Source of the DNA: Streptomyces alboniger
Lineage (GTDB): Bacteria; Actinomycetota; Actinomycetes; Streptomycetales; Streptomycetaceae
Direction of reading: 5' to 3'
NCBI RefSeq assembly: GCF_008704395.1
Contig: NZ_CP023695.1
Coordinates: 6,200,001 to 6,264,000 of the forward strand
DNA length: 64,000 nucleotides
Positions 7,957 to 16,030 of the stretch are shown here, in pieces. The position numbers and the translations under genes are program-made. Positions within the stretch are counted from its first letter, which is position 1. Each line of letters begins with the position of its first letter. Under the pieces are notes generated by a model, which searched no databases, was not told where the DNA came from, and was given only the letters and a program-made list of their open reading frames with translations.

Positions 7957-8874
7957 CTACGACGACCTGGCGCGCTGGGTGACGACGATGCACGCGAGCA
8001 CGATGACGGCGGCCACCGGAGCGGCGGGCGTGAGGTGTTCACCGAGCAGGAGCACGGACCACACGAGCGTCAGCAGCGGCTGCGCGAGCTGGAGTTGGCT
8101 GGTCTTGGGCACACCGATGAGACCCATGCCCTGGTACCAGACGACGAAGGCCCCGAACTGTGAGACGCCGGCGATGTACACCATCCCCACCACGGCCTTG
8201 ACCGTCAGGTGCACCGGCTCCTGCGGAAGCGCCACCGCGGACACCAGGAGGTTGACGGGGGCGGCCAGGACGACGCCCCAGGCGATGACGCGCCACCCCG
8301 GCATATGGGCCGAGAGCCGCCCGCCTTCGGCGTAACCGGCCGCGCAGACGAGGAGCGCGGCGAAGAGGTACAGGTCCGCGAGCGTCGGTTGTCCGCGGTT
8401 CTGCAGAAGCGTGAAGACGATCACGGTGGCCGCGCCGGTCCCGGCCGCGCCCCAGAACATCTTCGAGGGGCGGTGCCGCGTCAGGGCGGCCGAGATCGCC
8501 GCCGTCGCCACCGGCAGTACGCCGATGACGACCGCCGAGTGCGCTGTGGACGACGTCTGTAGGGCGAGGGTGGTGAGCAGCGGGAACCCGATCCCGCAAC
8601 CCCCCGCGACGACGGCCAGCGCGGGCCGGTCGGCGCGTGACGGCAGCGGGGCGCGGGTCGCCACGAGCGCCGAGAGCGCGATGGCGGCCGCCAGGACACC
8701 CCGTACTCCCGTGGCGCTCCACGGGCCGAATCCGTCGAGCGCCCAAACGGTGCCCGGGAAGCTGAAGGAGAAGCTCACCACACCGAGGGCGGCGAGCACG
8801 GTGCCGCGCCGCTGCGGCGTCTGCCGCCCGGTGGCCCCGTCGCCGCGCCTGGTGACCGTGGCCGTGCGGGTCAC
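7957..8874 (-). CDS. dcsJ: EamA/DMT-family transporter, D-cycloserine export (DcsJ)
   Basis: A 305-residue membrane protein with ten predicted helices in two EamA-type halves (first half starting around LAALGVVSFSFSFPGTVWAL; second around ADLYLFAALLVCAAGYAEG). DMT-family exporters of this kind move amino acids and small metabolites outward. The protein occupies the place of the DcsJ membrane protein of known D-cycloserine clusters and would export the drug or its precursor. It starts with GTG overlapping the dcsG stop (GTGA), so it is co-translated as the last gene of the operon. Confidence 0.85.
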   Translation of the reverse strand: MTRTATVTRRGDGATGRQTPQRRGTVLAALGVVSFSFSFPGTVWALDGFGPWSATGVRGVLAAAIALSALVATRAPLPSRADRPALAVVAGGCGIGFPLLTTLALQTSSTAHSAVVIGVLPVATAAISAALTRHRPSKMFWGAAGTGAATVIVFTLLQNRGQPTLADLYLFAALLVCAAGYAEGGRLSAHMPGWRVIAWGVVLAAPVNLLVSAVALPQEPVHLTVKAVVGMVYIAGVSQFGAFVVWYQGMGLIGVPKTSQLQLAQPLLTLVWSVLLLGEHLTPAAPVAAVIVLACIVVTQRARSS

Positions 8875-9770
8875 GGCTTCAGCCGCTCGGCCAGGGCGCG
8901 GGCGAATCGCAGTGCGCTGCCCTCACTGAAGGAGAGGTTGAGCGACGGCTCACACAACTCCATTTCGAGCACCATCGGTTTGCCGTCACGGTCGCGGATC
9001 AGATCGATACGTCCGTAGAGCAGGGGAGGCTCGATCCCCAGGGTCGCCGCCGAGGCCTCCAGAGCGGCGGCGGCGACGGCGCGCTCGTCCTCGTCGGCGA
9101 CCCTGGCCTTGCGGTACTCCAGCGTCGGCACGTTCACCGTGCCGTCCGGCATCAGCATCGCGCCCTTGTGGATGGCGTGGCTGTAGGCGCCGTCGAAGTA
9201 CGTCAGGTCGATCTCGCCCTCGCGGTCGACCGACTCTATGTAGGGCTGGAGGATGACGTGACTGCCGCTTTCGTGCAGCCGGGCGATGTGCTCCGCCGCA
9301 ACGTCCACGTTCTGCCGGGGATAGCGCTGGACGTCCTTGGAGTAGCAGGCGTTCGACGGCTTGATGACGAATTCGCGGGCGTCCGGATGAGCCGCCAGGA
9401 AGTCCCCCAGCGCTGTCGACGGCTGTTCACCGGGGGCGACCACCTGGGTCGGTGCGACCGGCACGCCGTGGGCCGCGAGGTCCCGCAGATAACGCTTGTC
9501 GAGGGCCCACCGCACCAACGGCATGGGGCTCAGGAGGTGGGTCTCGGCGGATATCTCCTCGCACCGGGCGATGAACTCGGGCAACCGGTCGACCCACGTC
9601 CACGGCGAGCGCATCAGGACGGCGTCGAAGCGGGACCAGATGACGGCCGGATCGTCCCAGAAGACCACCTCGGGGGCGAAGCCGACCTCCTTGCACGCGT
9701 CGAGCAGCGGCGGCATGTCGTAATCGATCGGGAGGCTGGCCGCGTCGGTGACCAGGGCAAGGGAGAACAT
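8871..9770 (-). CDS. dcsG: ATP-grasp cycloligase forming D-cycloserine (DcsG)
   Basis: A 299-residue ATP-grasp enzyme. In known clusters DcsG uses ATP to close O-ureido-D-serine into the isoxazolidinone ring of D-cycloserine with loss of CO2 and ammonia. Visible: the N-terminal domain LALVTDAASLPIDYDMPPLL, MRSPWTWVDRLPEF, ATP-binding FVIKPSNACYSKDVQRY, and the C-terminal metal-binding strand GRIDLIRDRDGKPMVLEMEL. It lies downstream of the dehydrogenase gene and is coupled to dcsJ. Start ATG 9770; the ribosome-binding site is weak (GGACTGGCGAT). Identification is strong because all partner genes are in order around it. Confidence 0.92.
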   Translation of the reverse strand: MFSLALVTDAASLPIDYDMPPLLDACKEVGFAPEVVFWDDPAVIWSRFDAVLMRSPWTWVDRLPEFIARCEEISAETHLLSPMPLVRWALDKRYLRDLAAHGVPVAPTQVVAPGEQPSTALGDFLAAHPDAREFVIKPSNACYSKDVQRYPRQNVDVAAEHIARLHESGSHVILQPYIESVDREGEIDLTYFDGAYSHAIHKGAMLMPDGTVNVPTLEYRKARVADEDERAVAAAALEASAATLGIEPPLLYGRIDLIRDRDGKPMVLEMELCEPSLNLSFSEGSALRFARALAERLKP

Positions 9771-9839
9771 ATCGCCAGTCCATTTTCGGGAGGGGGAGGG
9801 GGAAGTGGTGTCATCGGTGGCACTGCGCCACCGGAGGAC

Positions 9840-10586
9840 CTACCAAGGGACGGTCTCGCCCCTGTGCACGTAACTGCCGGTGGGGCCGTCGCTGTCGAGC
9901 AGGGCCATGTCGACGCTCGTCCTCGCCCCGTCCGGGATGTCGAGGTCACCCGCGCCTTCGTTCATGTCCGTCCTGGTGTAGCCCGGGTGCACCGCGTTCA
10001 CCTTGACCGGCGTATCGCGCAGCTCGTAGGCGAGGTGCACGGTCCAGGAGTTGATCGCGCTCTTGGACGCGCTGTAGGCGGGAAGCGACTTGAACATGGG
10101 GCTGTACGCGTAGGAGTCCGGGTCACTGTGCGTGCCCAGCGACCCGAGCAGGCTGGAGACGTTCACGATGCGCCCTGCCTGAGACCTGCGGATCAGCGGC
10201 AGGAAGGCCTGGGTCACCTCCACCACACCGAAGACGTTGGTGTCGAACGTCTCGCGCCACTGCCGCAAGGGCTGTTCGGAAGGCTGCTTGCCGTACTCCT
10301 CGATCCGGATGCCGGCGTTGTTGACCAGGATGTCGAGCCGGCCGTAGGCGCGCTCGACCTCGGCGGCAGCGGTGGAGATGCTGTCGCTGGAGGTCAGGTC
10401 GAGCGTGAGGGCCTCGACATCGAGGTGGCTGCCCCGCAGCTCCTCGACGGCCTTGGCGACTGCCTCGGTGTCGCGTCCGGAGACGAGCACGTGGACGCCC
10501 TTCTCGGACAGCTGGCGGGCTATTTCGAAACCCATTCCGCGATTGGCTCCGGTGACCAGTGCTATGCGGGATGACCTTGCACGCAA
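9840..10586 (-). CDS. Short-chain dehydrogenase/reductase inside the dcs operon
   Basis: A 248-residue classical SDR. Cofactor motif TGANRGMG (about residues 12-19), NNAG, and the catalytic YSASK with preceding VNVSS are all present, so it should be an active NAD(P)-dependent oxidoreductase. The predicted start is TTG 10586, with GGAG eight bases upstream. It lies between dcsE and dcsG on the same strand, the place where lettering would put dcsF, but I cannot confirm that this is the DcsF of the type cluster. The known pathway to D-cycloserine has no obvious redox step besides DcsA, so its role is open: shunt, tailoring or an unrelated insertion. Confidence 0.85.
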   Translation of the reverse strand: MRARSSRIALVTGANRGMGFEIARQLSEKGVHVLVSGRDTEAVAKAVEELRGSHLDVEALTLDLTSSDSISTAAAEVERAYGRLDILVNNAGIRIEEYGKQPSEQPLRQWRETFDTNVFGVVEVTQAFLPLIRRSQAGRIVNVSSLLGSLGTHSDPDSYAYSPMFKSLPAYSASKSAINSWTVHLAYELRDTPVKVNAVHPGYTRTDMNEGAGDLDIPDGARTSVDMALLDSDGPTGSYVHRGETVPW

Positions 10587-10612
10587 AACGGGGACTCCAT
10601 CTCAAGAGGAAC

Positions 10613-10720
10613 GATCAAGAGGATCAAGAGGATCAAGAAGCGAGGAAGACCGAGGAAGACCGAGGAAGACCGAGGAAGACCGAGGAAAGCCGAGGAAAGC
10701 CGAGGAAAGCCGAGGAGGGC
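10613..10720. repeat. Two adjacent short tandem arrays between the SDR gene and dcsE
   Basis: A 9-base unit GATCAAGAG occurs about three times (10613-10639), followed by a 10-base array: CGAGGAAGAC four times (10641-10680), CGAGGAAAGC three times (10681-10710) and a degenerate CGAGGAGGGC (10711-10720). The plus strand is almost pure purine. The array ends ten bases after the dcsE stop (minus sense), and fills most of the gap. No gene is plausible here. Confidence 0.95.
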
Positions 10721-10729
10721 GGCGGTCTC

Positions 10730-11854
10730 CTACCAGCCCACGGACAGGAACTTCGCCACGGGGGGACCGAACCGGTCGATGTCGACCAGGAAGGCGTCAT
10801 GCCCTGCCGGTGAGTCAAGTGGCAGGAACTCGACATCGGCACCGCCGGCACCGAGGCCCTCGGCTATGGTGCGCTGCTGATGCCAGGGGAACAGGATGTC
10901 CGTCCGCGCACCCATCACCAGCGCCGATTCGACGCGTATGCGGGACAGCGCCTCAGCGGCCGTGCCGCCGCATGAATCCCCGAGATCGAACTGATCCATG
11001 CTGTGGCTGAGGTAGAGATAGCTGTTGGGGTCGAAACCGCGCACGAAGCGGTGTGCGTGGAATTCGAGATAGCCCTCTACCTTGAATTCCGGTTCGAATG
11101 GCGCCGGTTCCGCGGGCGCACGCCGTTCCGGTTCCATGCGGGCCCGGCCGAAACGGCTGTCCCACTCCTCGGCGGAGCGGTAGGTCATCATGCCGAGCTT
11201 CCGCGCCATGAGCATGCCCCGACGAGGGTAGTTCTCCTCGTCGTAGTGCCCCTGGTTCCAGTCCGGGTCGGAGCGGATCGCCTCGCGCTGCAAGGAGCGG
11301 ACGGCGATCGAGAACGGCAGGGAGTGCACCGCTCCGCACATGTTGATGTGACTGCGTGCCAGACCCGGGTGCCGGGCCAGCAGGGCCAGCGCGCTCATCC
11401 CTCCCATGGAGGTGCCGATCACACAGGCCAGGCGCTCGAAGCCCAGAGCGCGCACCGTATAGGCCGCCGCGTCCGCGATGTCCTCCAGGGAGAGCTGCGG
11501 GAAGTCGAGCCGGTAGGGCTCGCGGGTGGCGGGGTTGACGGAGGCCGGCCCGGTCGATCCCTTGCAGCTGCCCAGCGAGTTGACGCAGATGACGTGCCAG
11601 CGGTCGGTGTCGATGGGCCTGCCGGGACCCACCATGCCCTCCCACCACCCGGGAGTGGCGTCACGCTCGTTCGACGCCGCGTGTGCGTCGGGCGAGAGGC
11701 CGGTGAGAATCAGGATGGCATTGTCGCGTGCCGCGTTCAGCTCACCGAAGGTTTCATATGCGATGCGGGCGCCGTACAGCACGCCACCGCGCTTCATGGC
11801 AAAACCGGCCGGAAGGTCGACGAACCGGGTTTCCGGGCGGATGGATTCTCTCAT
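10730..11854 (-). CDS. dcsE: L-serine O-acetyltransferase of the MetX family (DcsE)
   Basis: A 374-residue alpha/beta-hydrolase-fold acyltransferase related to homoserine O-acetyltransferase. In D-cycloserine producers DcsE acetylates L-serine with acetyl-CoA, making the acceptor for hydroxyurea. The MetX hallmarks are present: ILTGLSPDAHAASN, NSLGSCKGSTGP, the nucleophile elbow VIGTSMGGMSAL (serine about residue 147), the acid loop GARTDILFPW, and the C-terminal histidine SPAGHDAFL. The gene follows dcsD after 33 bases on the same strand. Start ATG 11854 after a moderately purine-rich leader. Confidence 0.93.
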   Translation of the reverse strand: MRESIRPETRFVDLPAGFAMKRGGVLYGARIAYETFGELNAARDNAILILTGLSPDAHAASNERDATPGWWEGMVGPGRPIDTDRWHVICVNSLGSCKGSTGPASVNPATREPYRLDFPQLSLEDIADAAAYTVRALGFERLACVIGTSMGGMSALALLARHPGLARSHINMCGAVHSLPFSIAVRSLQREAIRSDPDWNQGHYDEENYPRRGMLMARKLGMMTYRSAEEWDSRFGRARMEPERRAPAEPAPFEPEFKVEGYLEFHAHRFVRGFDPNSYLYLSHSMDQFDLGDSCGGTAAEALSRIRVESALVMGARTDILFPWHQQRTIAEGLGAGGADVEFLPLDSPAGHDAFLVDIDRFGPPVAKFLSVGW

Positions 11855-11887
11855 TAACCTAGTCCCGCCTGAGGGATCGCGAAGGGC

Positions 11888-12874
11888 CTACTGGCCCGGG
11901 GTCGCGCCGGACGCGGCGTCGAGCGAGCCCAGCCAGTCGTCGTCCGAGCCCTCGTTCATGCCGTCGAACAGGAAGGTGGACAGGTAGCGCTCACCCGTGT
12001 CCGGCAGCATGGCCAGCAGCACCGAGCCCGCGGGCGCGTTCTCCGCCACACGCAGCGCCGTCGCCAGGGTGGCACCGGCGGAGATGCCGGCGAAGATGCC
12101 CTCCTCCACCGCGAGACGGCGAGCGGTGTCCCGCGCCACCACCTCATCGGCGGTCAGCAGGTCGTCGATGACGCTCCGGTCGAGGACGCCCGGGACGAAA
12201 TTGGGGGCCAGCCCCTGGATCTGGTGGGTGTTCCACTCCTGACCGGCCAGTACGGCTGCCTTGTCCGGTTCGAAGGCGACGACGCGTACGTCGGGCCGTG
12301 CCCGCTTCAGCATCTGCCCGACGCCGGTGAGGGTCCCGCTGGTGCCGAACCCGGTGACGAAGTAGTCCAGGCGCTTCCCGGCGAAATCGCTCAGGATCTC
12401 CGCGGCGGTGGTCTCCCGGTGGTAGGCGGGATTGGCCGGGTTCTCGAACTGCCTGGCCCGGAACCAGCCGTGCTTCTCGGCCAGCTCGTCGGCGATCCGG
12501 TTCCCGCCCTTGCTGCCCTCGGAGCCCGGGAACAGGATGACCTTGCCGCCGTAGGCGCGGATCAGCTTGCGGCGTTCCACCGAATAGGTGTCGCCCATGA
12601 CCGCCACGAACTGGTAGCCGCGCGCCGCCGAGACCATCGCCAGAGCGATCCCGACATTCCCCGACGTGCACTCGACGATGGTGTCGCCGGGCTTGAGAAG
12701 GCCCTTCGCCTCGGCGTCGAGAATGATGGAGAGCGCGAGACGGTCCTTCACCGAGCCACCGGGATTGAACGACTCCACCTTGACGTAGACCGAGGTGTGT
12801 TCCGGCGCCATCCGGTGCAGCTTGACGATGGGCGTACGCCCCACGGTGTCCAGGATGCTGTTATAGAGCGGCAT
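11888..12874 (-). CDS. dcsD: O-ureido-L-serine synthase, cysteine-synthase family (DcsD)
   Basis: A 328-residue PLP enzyme of the CysK fold that replaces the acetyl group of O-acetyl-L-serine with hydroxyurea. The N-terminus [16 protein letters not shown], the PLP lysine in [13 protein letters not shown] (about residue 42), the [11 protein letters not shown] loop and the [12 protein letters not shown] phosphate-binding loop are all intact. I chose ATG 12874 (MPLYNSIL) because GAAGGAAAG lies seven bases upstream and family proteins start this way. A longer frame exists but is unlike CysK. Its start lies inside the end of dcsC (14-base overlap), so the two are coupled. Confidence 0.93.
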   Translation of the reverse strand: MPLYNSILDTVGRTPIVKLHRMAPEHTSVYVKVESFNPGGSVKDRLALSIILDAEAKGLLKPGDTIVECTSGNVGIALAMVSAARGYQFVAVMGDTYSVERRKLIRAYGGKVILFPGSEGSKGGNRIADELAEKHGWFRARQFENPANPAYHRETTAAEILSDFAGKRLDYFVTGFGTSGTLTGVGQMLKRARPDVRVVAFEPDKAAVLAGQEWNTHQIQGLAPNFVPGVLDRSVIDDLLTADEVVARDTARRLAVEEGIFAGISAGATLATALRVAENAPAGSVLLAMLPDTGERYLSTFLFDGMNEGSDDDWLGSLDAASGATPGQ

Positions 12875-13730
12875 AGGGGATCTTTCCTTCGTAAACGAAT
12901 GCGGCCGGTCCGGCCATGTGTATCTGTGCGGTGTCGTCAGGCCAGTGGATCCGCAAGGTGCCGCCGGGCAGGGAGACCGAGACATCGCGGTCGATGCGGC
13001 CTCGCCGCATCAGGACGGCCGCGGCGGCGCACGCCCCGCTGCCGCAGGCGAGGGTCTCGCCGGCGCCGTACTCATGGACGCGCAGGCGGAGACGGTCGCG
13101 CGAGACGACCTGGACGAAGCCCACGTTGACGGTCGGTGGCAGGACCGCCGAGCCGCGCAGAGCCGGACCCACCTCGGCGACGGGCGCGCTGTCCACGTCG
13201 TCGACCTCGATGACCGCGTGCGGATTTCCCGTCGAGACGGCCGAGAAACGCAGCGGCCGAGCCCACCCCAGGTCGGCTTCGTACACCTCCTCCTCGTCCT
13301 CATAGCCCGCAAGAGGAATGGCCGCCGGGGAGAACTGGGGCACGCCCATGGCGATGCGCATGGTGTGCGGGTCGAGCACCTCCACGGCATGGGAGCCGGA
13401 CGGGCTGTCCAACACGAACCGGGGCCCCTGCGCCAGGCCGGAGCGCACGAGCCAGGCCGCCACGCAACGGGCACCGTTTCCGCACTGCCGCGAGGGCGAG
13501 CCGTCGGCTGTCCAGATGCCGTACGACGCGACCGCTTCGGCGCTGCGCGGAGCTCCGACCCCGAGAATCATGTCGCAGCCGACACCGGTGTGGCGGTCGG
13601 CCAGCGCACGGCACCATTCCGGTGAGGGCGCCGGTGCGTCACGCAGATCGAGAAGAATGATGTCGTTTCCGGCACCGTGCATCTTGCTGAAGTGCAGAGC
13701 GGGCGACGGCTCGAACGGGCTCGTCCTCAT
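12861..13730 (-). CDS. dcsC: O-ureidoserine racemase, diaminopimelate-epimerase family (DcsC)
   Basis: A 289-residue member of the DapF fold, which inverts the alpha-carbon with two cysteines and no cofactor. In this pathway it converts O-ureido-L-serine to the D form. Both catalytic cysteines are visible: [10 protein letters not shown] (about residue 82) and [13 protein letters not shown] (about 230). The N-terminal [13 protein letters not shown] is typical of the family. It starts six bases after the dcsB stop and overlaps dcsD by 14 bases. The position in the dcs operon separates it from the primary-metabolism dapF. Confidence 0.93.
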   Translation of the reverse strand: MRTSPFEPSPALHFSKMHGAGNDIILLDLRDAPAPSPEWCRALADRHTGVGCDMILGVGAPRSAEAVASYGIWTADGSPSRQCGNGARCVAAWLVRSGLAQGPRFVLDSPSGSHAVEVLDPHTMRIAMGVPQFSPAAIPLAGYEDEEEVYEADLGWARPLRFSAVSTGNPHAVIEVDDVDSAPVAEVGPALRGSAVLPPTVNVGFVQVVSRDRLRLRVHEYGAGETLACGSGACAAAAVLMRRGRIDRDVSVSLPGGTLRIHWPDDTAQIHMAGPAAFVYEGKIPYAAL

Positions 13731-13736
13731 CGGGGG

Positions 13737-14558
13737 TCAGTCGCGTGCGGCGGCGGCGTCGAAGACGGGCGCGACCATGTCGAGGATGATGGAAACCGCT
13801 TCTTCGCTGCTTTCGTCGTCCATCGGGGCGTTGAACTCCGCCAGTTCGACCCCGGCGAGCTGCGACAGCGGGATCGCTTCGAAGATGGCGCGGATCTGCG
13901 ACGGCAGCATGCCATCCGGAACGGTGTAGTCGGCCGGTACCGAACCGGGTTCGAGTACGTCCCAGTCGATGTGGATCCACACGGGCGCCCCGCCGACCGC
14001 CTTCAGGACGTTCTCCGCCGTGGCCTCCTTCGGCGGTATGACCCGGACGCCCGCCGTCCGCAGCAGTTCACGCTCGCCCGCGTCGATGTCGCGCGACCCG
14101 ACCAGAACCGCCTGCTTCGGGTTGAGTCCGCCGCCGTGGCCGCTGTCCCAGAGCCCGCACGCACCCGAGAGCACCATGCCGCCCAGGTAGCCCGTGTCGG
14201 TGGTGTCGGGCGTGTTGAAGTCACCGTGCCCGTCGATGTAGAGGACGACGGCCTCGGGGGTCTTACGGGCGATGACCGGCAGGGTCGCCAGACTCGCTGA
14301 GCAGGTGTTCGAGACCAGGACCGGCAGCCTGTCGTCCTCGATGCTCGAAGTGACCGCCCGGGCGAGGCCGTCGAGCGTCTCCTTGGCCTGCGGAAGGCTG
14401 TCGCGCCAGTCGTCCTGGGCGGGCGGAGCGGGCGTTCCGATGAATTCGCCCTTGAGTCCGTAGCGCTGTTCCATTTCCCGTGCGAGGCGCGCCGCGCCCT
14501 CGATCATGCGCGGAACTCTGTCCGCTACGCGCCCCTGGGAAACAATAAGGTCGATCAT
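13737..14558 (-). CDS. dcsB: N-omega-hydroxy-L-arginine hydrolase releasing hydroxyurea, arginase family (DcsB)
   Basis: A 273-residue ureohydrolase-fold enzyme that splits N-omega-hydroxy-L-arginine into L-ornithine and hydroxyurea. Metal-site motifs: YIDGHGDFNTP (DxHxD) and HIDWDVLEPG (DxD). The first ligand motif, normally GGxHS with a metal-binding histidine, reads SNTCSA, with cysteine at residue 86 in the histidine position. As I recall, this Cys-for-His change is characteristic of DcsB and sets it apart from true arginases, so it is diagnostic rather than a defect. Start ATG 14558 after AGAGG. It is followed closely by dcsC. Confidence 0.95.
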   Translation of the reverse strand: MIDLIVSQGRVADRVPRMIEGAARLAREMEQRYGLKGEFIGTPAPPAQDDWRDSLPQAKETLDGLARAVTSSIEDDRLPVLVSNTCSASLATLPVIARKTPEAVVLYIDGHGDFNTPDTTDTGYLGGMVLSGACGLWDSGHGGGLNPKQAVLVGSRDIDAGERELLRTAGVRVIPPKEATAENVLKAVGGAPVWIHIDWDVLEPGSVPADYTVPDGMLPSQIRAIFEAIPLSQLAGVELAEFNAPMDDESSEEAVSIILDMVAPVFDAAAARD

Positions 14559-14626
14559 CGCTGAACCTCTTTACGTGTGGAGGGATGTGCAGGACCCGGC
14601 CATTGCCGGGAGCGTGACCCGGGGGG

Positions 14627-15559
14627 TCAGGCGCCCCGGAACTTGAAAGGACACTCGTCCGACCGCGGGGCGTTCTCCTCGATGAGGCCGTACTGGTACC
14701 ACTCGAGTGCGCCGGCGCCGTACGAACCCAGTTGCATCGCGTGCGGCATGGAGTCGTAGCGGGCGATCCGGTTGCGGATGTTGGCGCGGACCTTGCGTCC
14801 GCTCGGTGTCTCACCGGCGAATACGTCGAAGCGTTCGCGCGGGTTGACGATGAGGAAGAAGTACTCGCCCAGGTTGCGGCTCCGGCGTGCCGTGTGCGCC
14901 GGGCTGCTCATGTTGCAGAAGAGGGGCATCGAATCGAAGCACATGGACCAGCCGTCGGCGTCCGGGTCCTTTCCGACCTCGTCCGGCCACGGGCCCGGGT
15001 CCAGGTCGTGCAGCTCCTGGAGTACCTTCCAGCCGAAGGCGTGGTATTCCTCGACGGTCTGTGCCTTTACGGCGTCCTGTGAGAATGCGACTGCCAGGGG
15101 ATAGGCGGTGTCCAGTTGGCCGTCCCACTCCCTGGAGATTTCAACGTACTCCTTGAGGCCGGCCGCCAGGTGCTCCAGGCCGCTTCGCTCGCTGTTCTCC
15201 ACGAAGATGAACCTCAGGAGCTTCTTGCGGAATGCGTTCCGTGAGAATACGCAGGGGAATCCGGAATCGGTCAACCGGTCGGCGATGTCTTCGAAGGCCG
15301 CACGGTGCCAACCGGTCGCCCTTTCGCTGACATGCGTGTGTGTGATGAGTTTGGTGTTCTTTTCCGACTCACTCAACTGAGGCTTCCATTCCTCGATGGC
15401 TATCGCTTCAGGCGCCTCCGGCGGATTGCCCTGAGCGCGCCAAGGATGAGATCTCGGGGTGAATGGCTGTGAGATACGACGTCCAGTGACCCGGGCTGTA
15501 CCAGCCGAGCGAGACAGCGAAGGAGAAGCAGGCGAGAGTGCGATACGTCGCCTGATCAC
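14627..15559 (-). CDS. dcsA: Heme-dependent L-arginine N-hydroxylase, YqcI/YcgG family (DcsA)
   Basis: A member of the YqcI/YcgG family, in which DcsA hydroxylates L-arginine to N-omega-hydroxy-L-arginine, the first step to D-cycloserine. Family signature: FPCVFSRNAFRKKLLRF and later DGWSMCFDSMPLFCNMSSP, NPRERFDVFAGETP. The given start is GTG 15559, with GAGGAA five bases upstream and a good promoter 37 bases further up. However, residues 1-61 are Arg/Ser/Pro-rich with only about 55 percent G/C at third codon positions, well below the neighbours. An in-frame TTG at 15376, preceded by GGAAG, would give a 249-residue protein nearer the family core. The true start is uncertain. First gene of the operon. 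Confidence 0.88.
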   Translation of the reverse strand: MIRRRIALSPASPSLSRSAGTARVTGRRISQPFTPRSHPWRAQGNPPEAPEAIAIEEWKPQLSESEKNTKLITHTHVSERATGWHRAAFEDIADRLTDSGFPCVFSRNAFRKKLLRFIFVENSERSGLEHLAAGLKEYVEISREWDGQLDTAYPLAVAFSQDAVKAQTVEEYHAFGWKVLQELHDLDPGPWPDEVGKDPDADGWSMCFDSMPLFCNMSSPAHTARRSRNLGEYFFLIVNPRERFDVFAGETPSGRKVRANIRNRIARYDSMPHAMQLGSYGAGALEWYQYGLIEENAPRSDECPFKFRGA

Positions 15560-15595
15560 GGTGGTTCCTCGGCCTACGCTCTGAGGAACGCTGGG

Positions 15596-15625
15596 AAATT
15601 AGTTCCGGATCCGATGGGCTGTCAA
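15596..15625 (-). promoter_or_regulatory. Predicted promoter of the dcs operon
   Basis: On the minus strand a consensus -35 TTGACA (15625-15620) is followed after 18 bases by TAATTT (15601-15596). Transcription would begin near 15588, about 30 bases before the GTG start of dcsA. A second TTGACA lies at 15682-15677 without a convincing -10. Confidence 0.6.
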
Positions 15626-15723
15626 GGTAATCCTGACCCCCTCACCGGCAGGATGCTGCCCAACGATGATCATGCATGTCAAGGCTTTGCGCCTGCCGCC
15701 CGGCAAGGGAGCGCGGGGCGCCC

Positions 15724-15775
15724 AACCGGCAAATGTTTGCCGGTTGTTGCGGTGGTAGAACGGCAAACAGTTGCC
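15724..15775. promoter_or_regulatory. Pair of matching operator-like palindromes between dcsA and the permease gene
   Basis: GGCAAATGTTTGCC (15728-15741, extended to 10-base perfect arms from 15724 to 15745) and GGCAAACAGTTGCC (15762-15775) share the pattern GGCAA...TTGCC and are 34 bases apart, close to three helical turns. They lie about 100 bases upstream of the dcs promoter and about 255 bases upstream of the plus-strand permease gene. Two matched sites imply a dimeric regulator. Otherwise 15560-16030 contains the dcs promoter and no gene; the stretch 15780-16015 is relatively AT-rich and probably holds the permease promoter, which I cannot place. Confidence 0.6.
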
Positions 15776-16030
15776 TCTTGACGAGCGATGTTGATCATTG
15801 GCAGCATCCCTTCGGCGCGCAGGTCGGCCGGACCCTCCGCAGCTCAAATGGCTTGTGGTGGGAAATCTGGTTTCTTGCTTGCTTCATGCATGGGGGGCAA
15901 TTAGGCCGGTCATTTCTTGTGGCTTCTTCCGGTTCGATGGCGAACGTAGAAGCCAGTTATTTCTGTTGACGTCGCTGACATCCGACTCCGGTCTGATACC
16001 TCACACGAACACCTTGAGGACAGTAGAAGC

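Noticed and set aside
9784..9806. G-quadruplex upstream of dcsG (GGGAGGGGGAGGGGG)
   Set aside because: Only three good G runs are present, so a standard intramolecular quadruplex is not supported.
10613..10720. CRISPR-like array
   Set aside because: Units of 9-10 bases have no unique spacers, so it is a simple tandem repeat.
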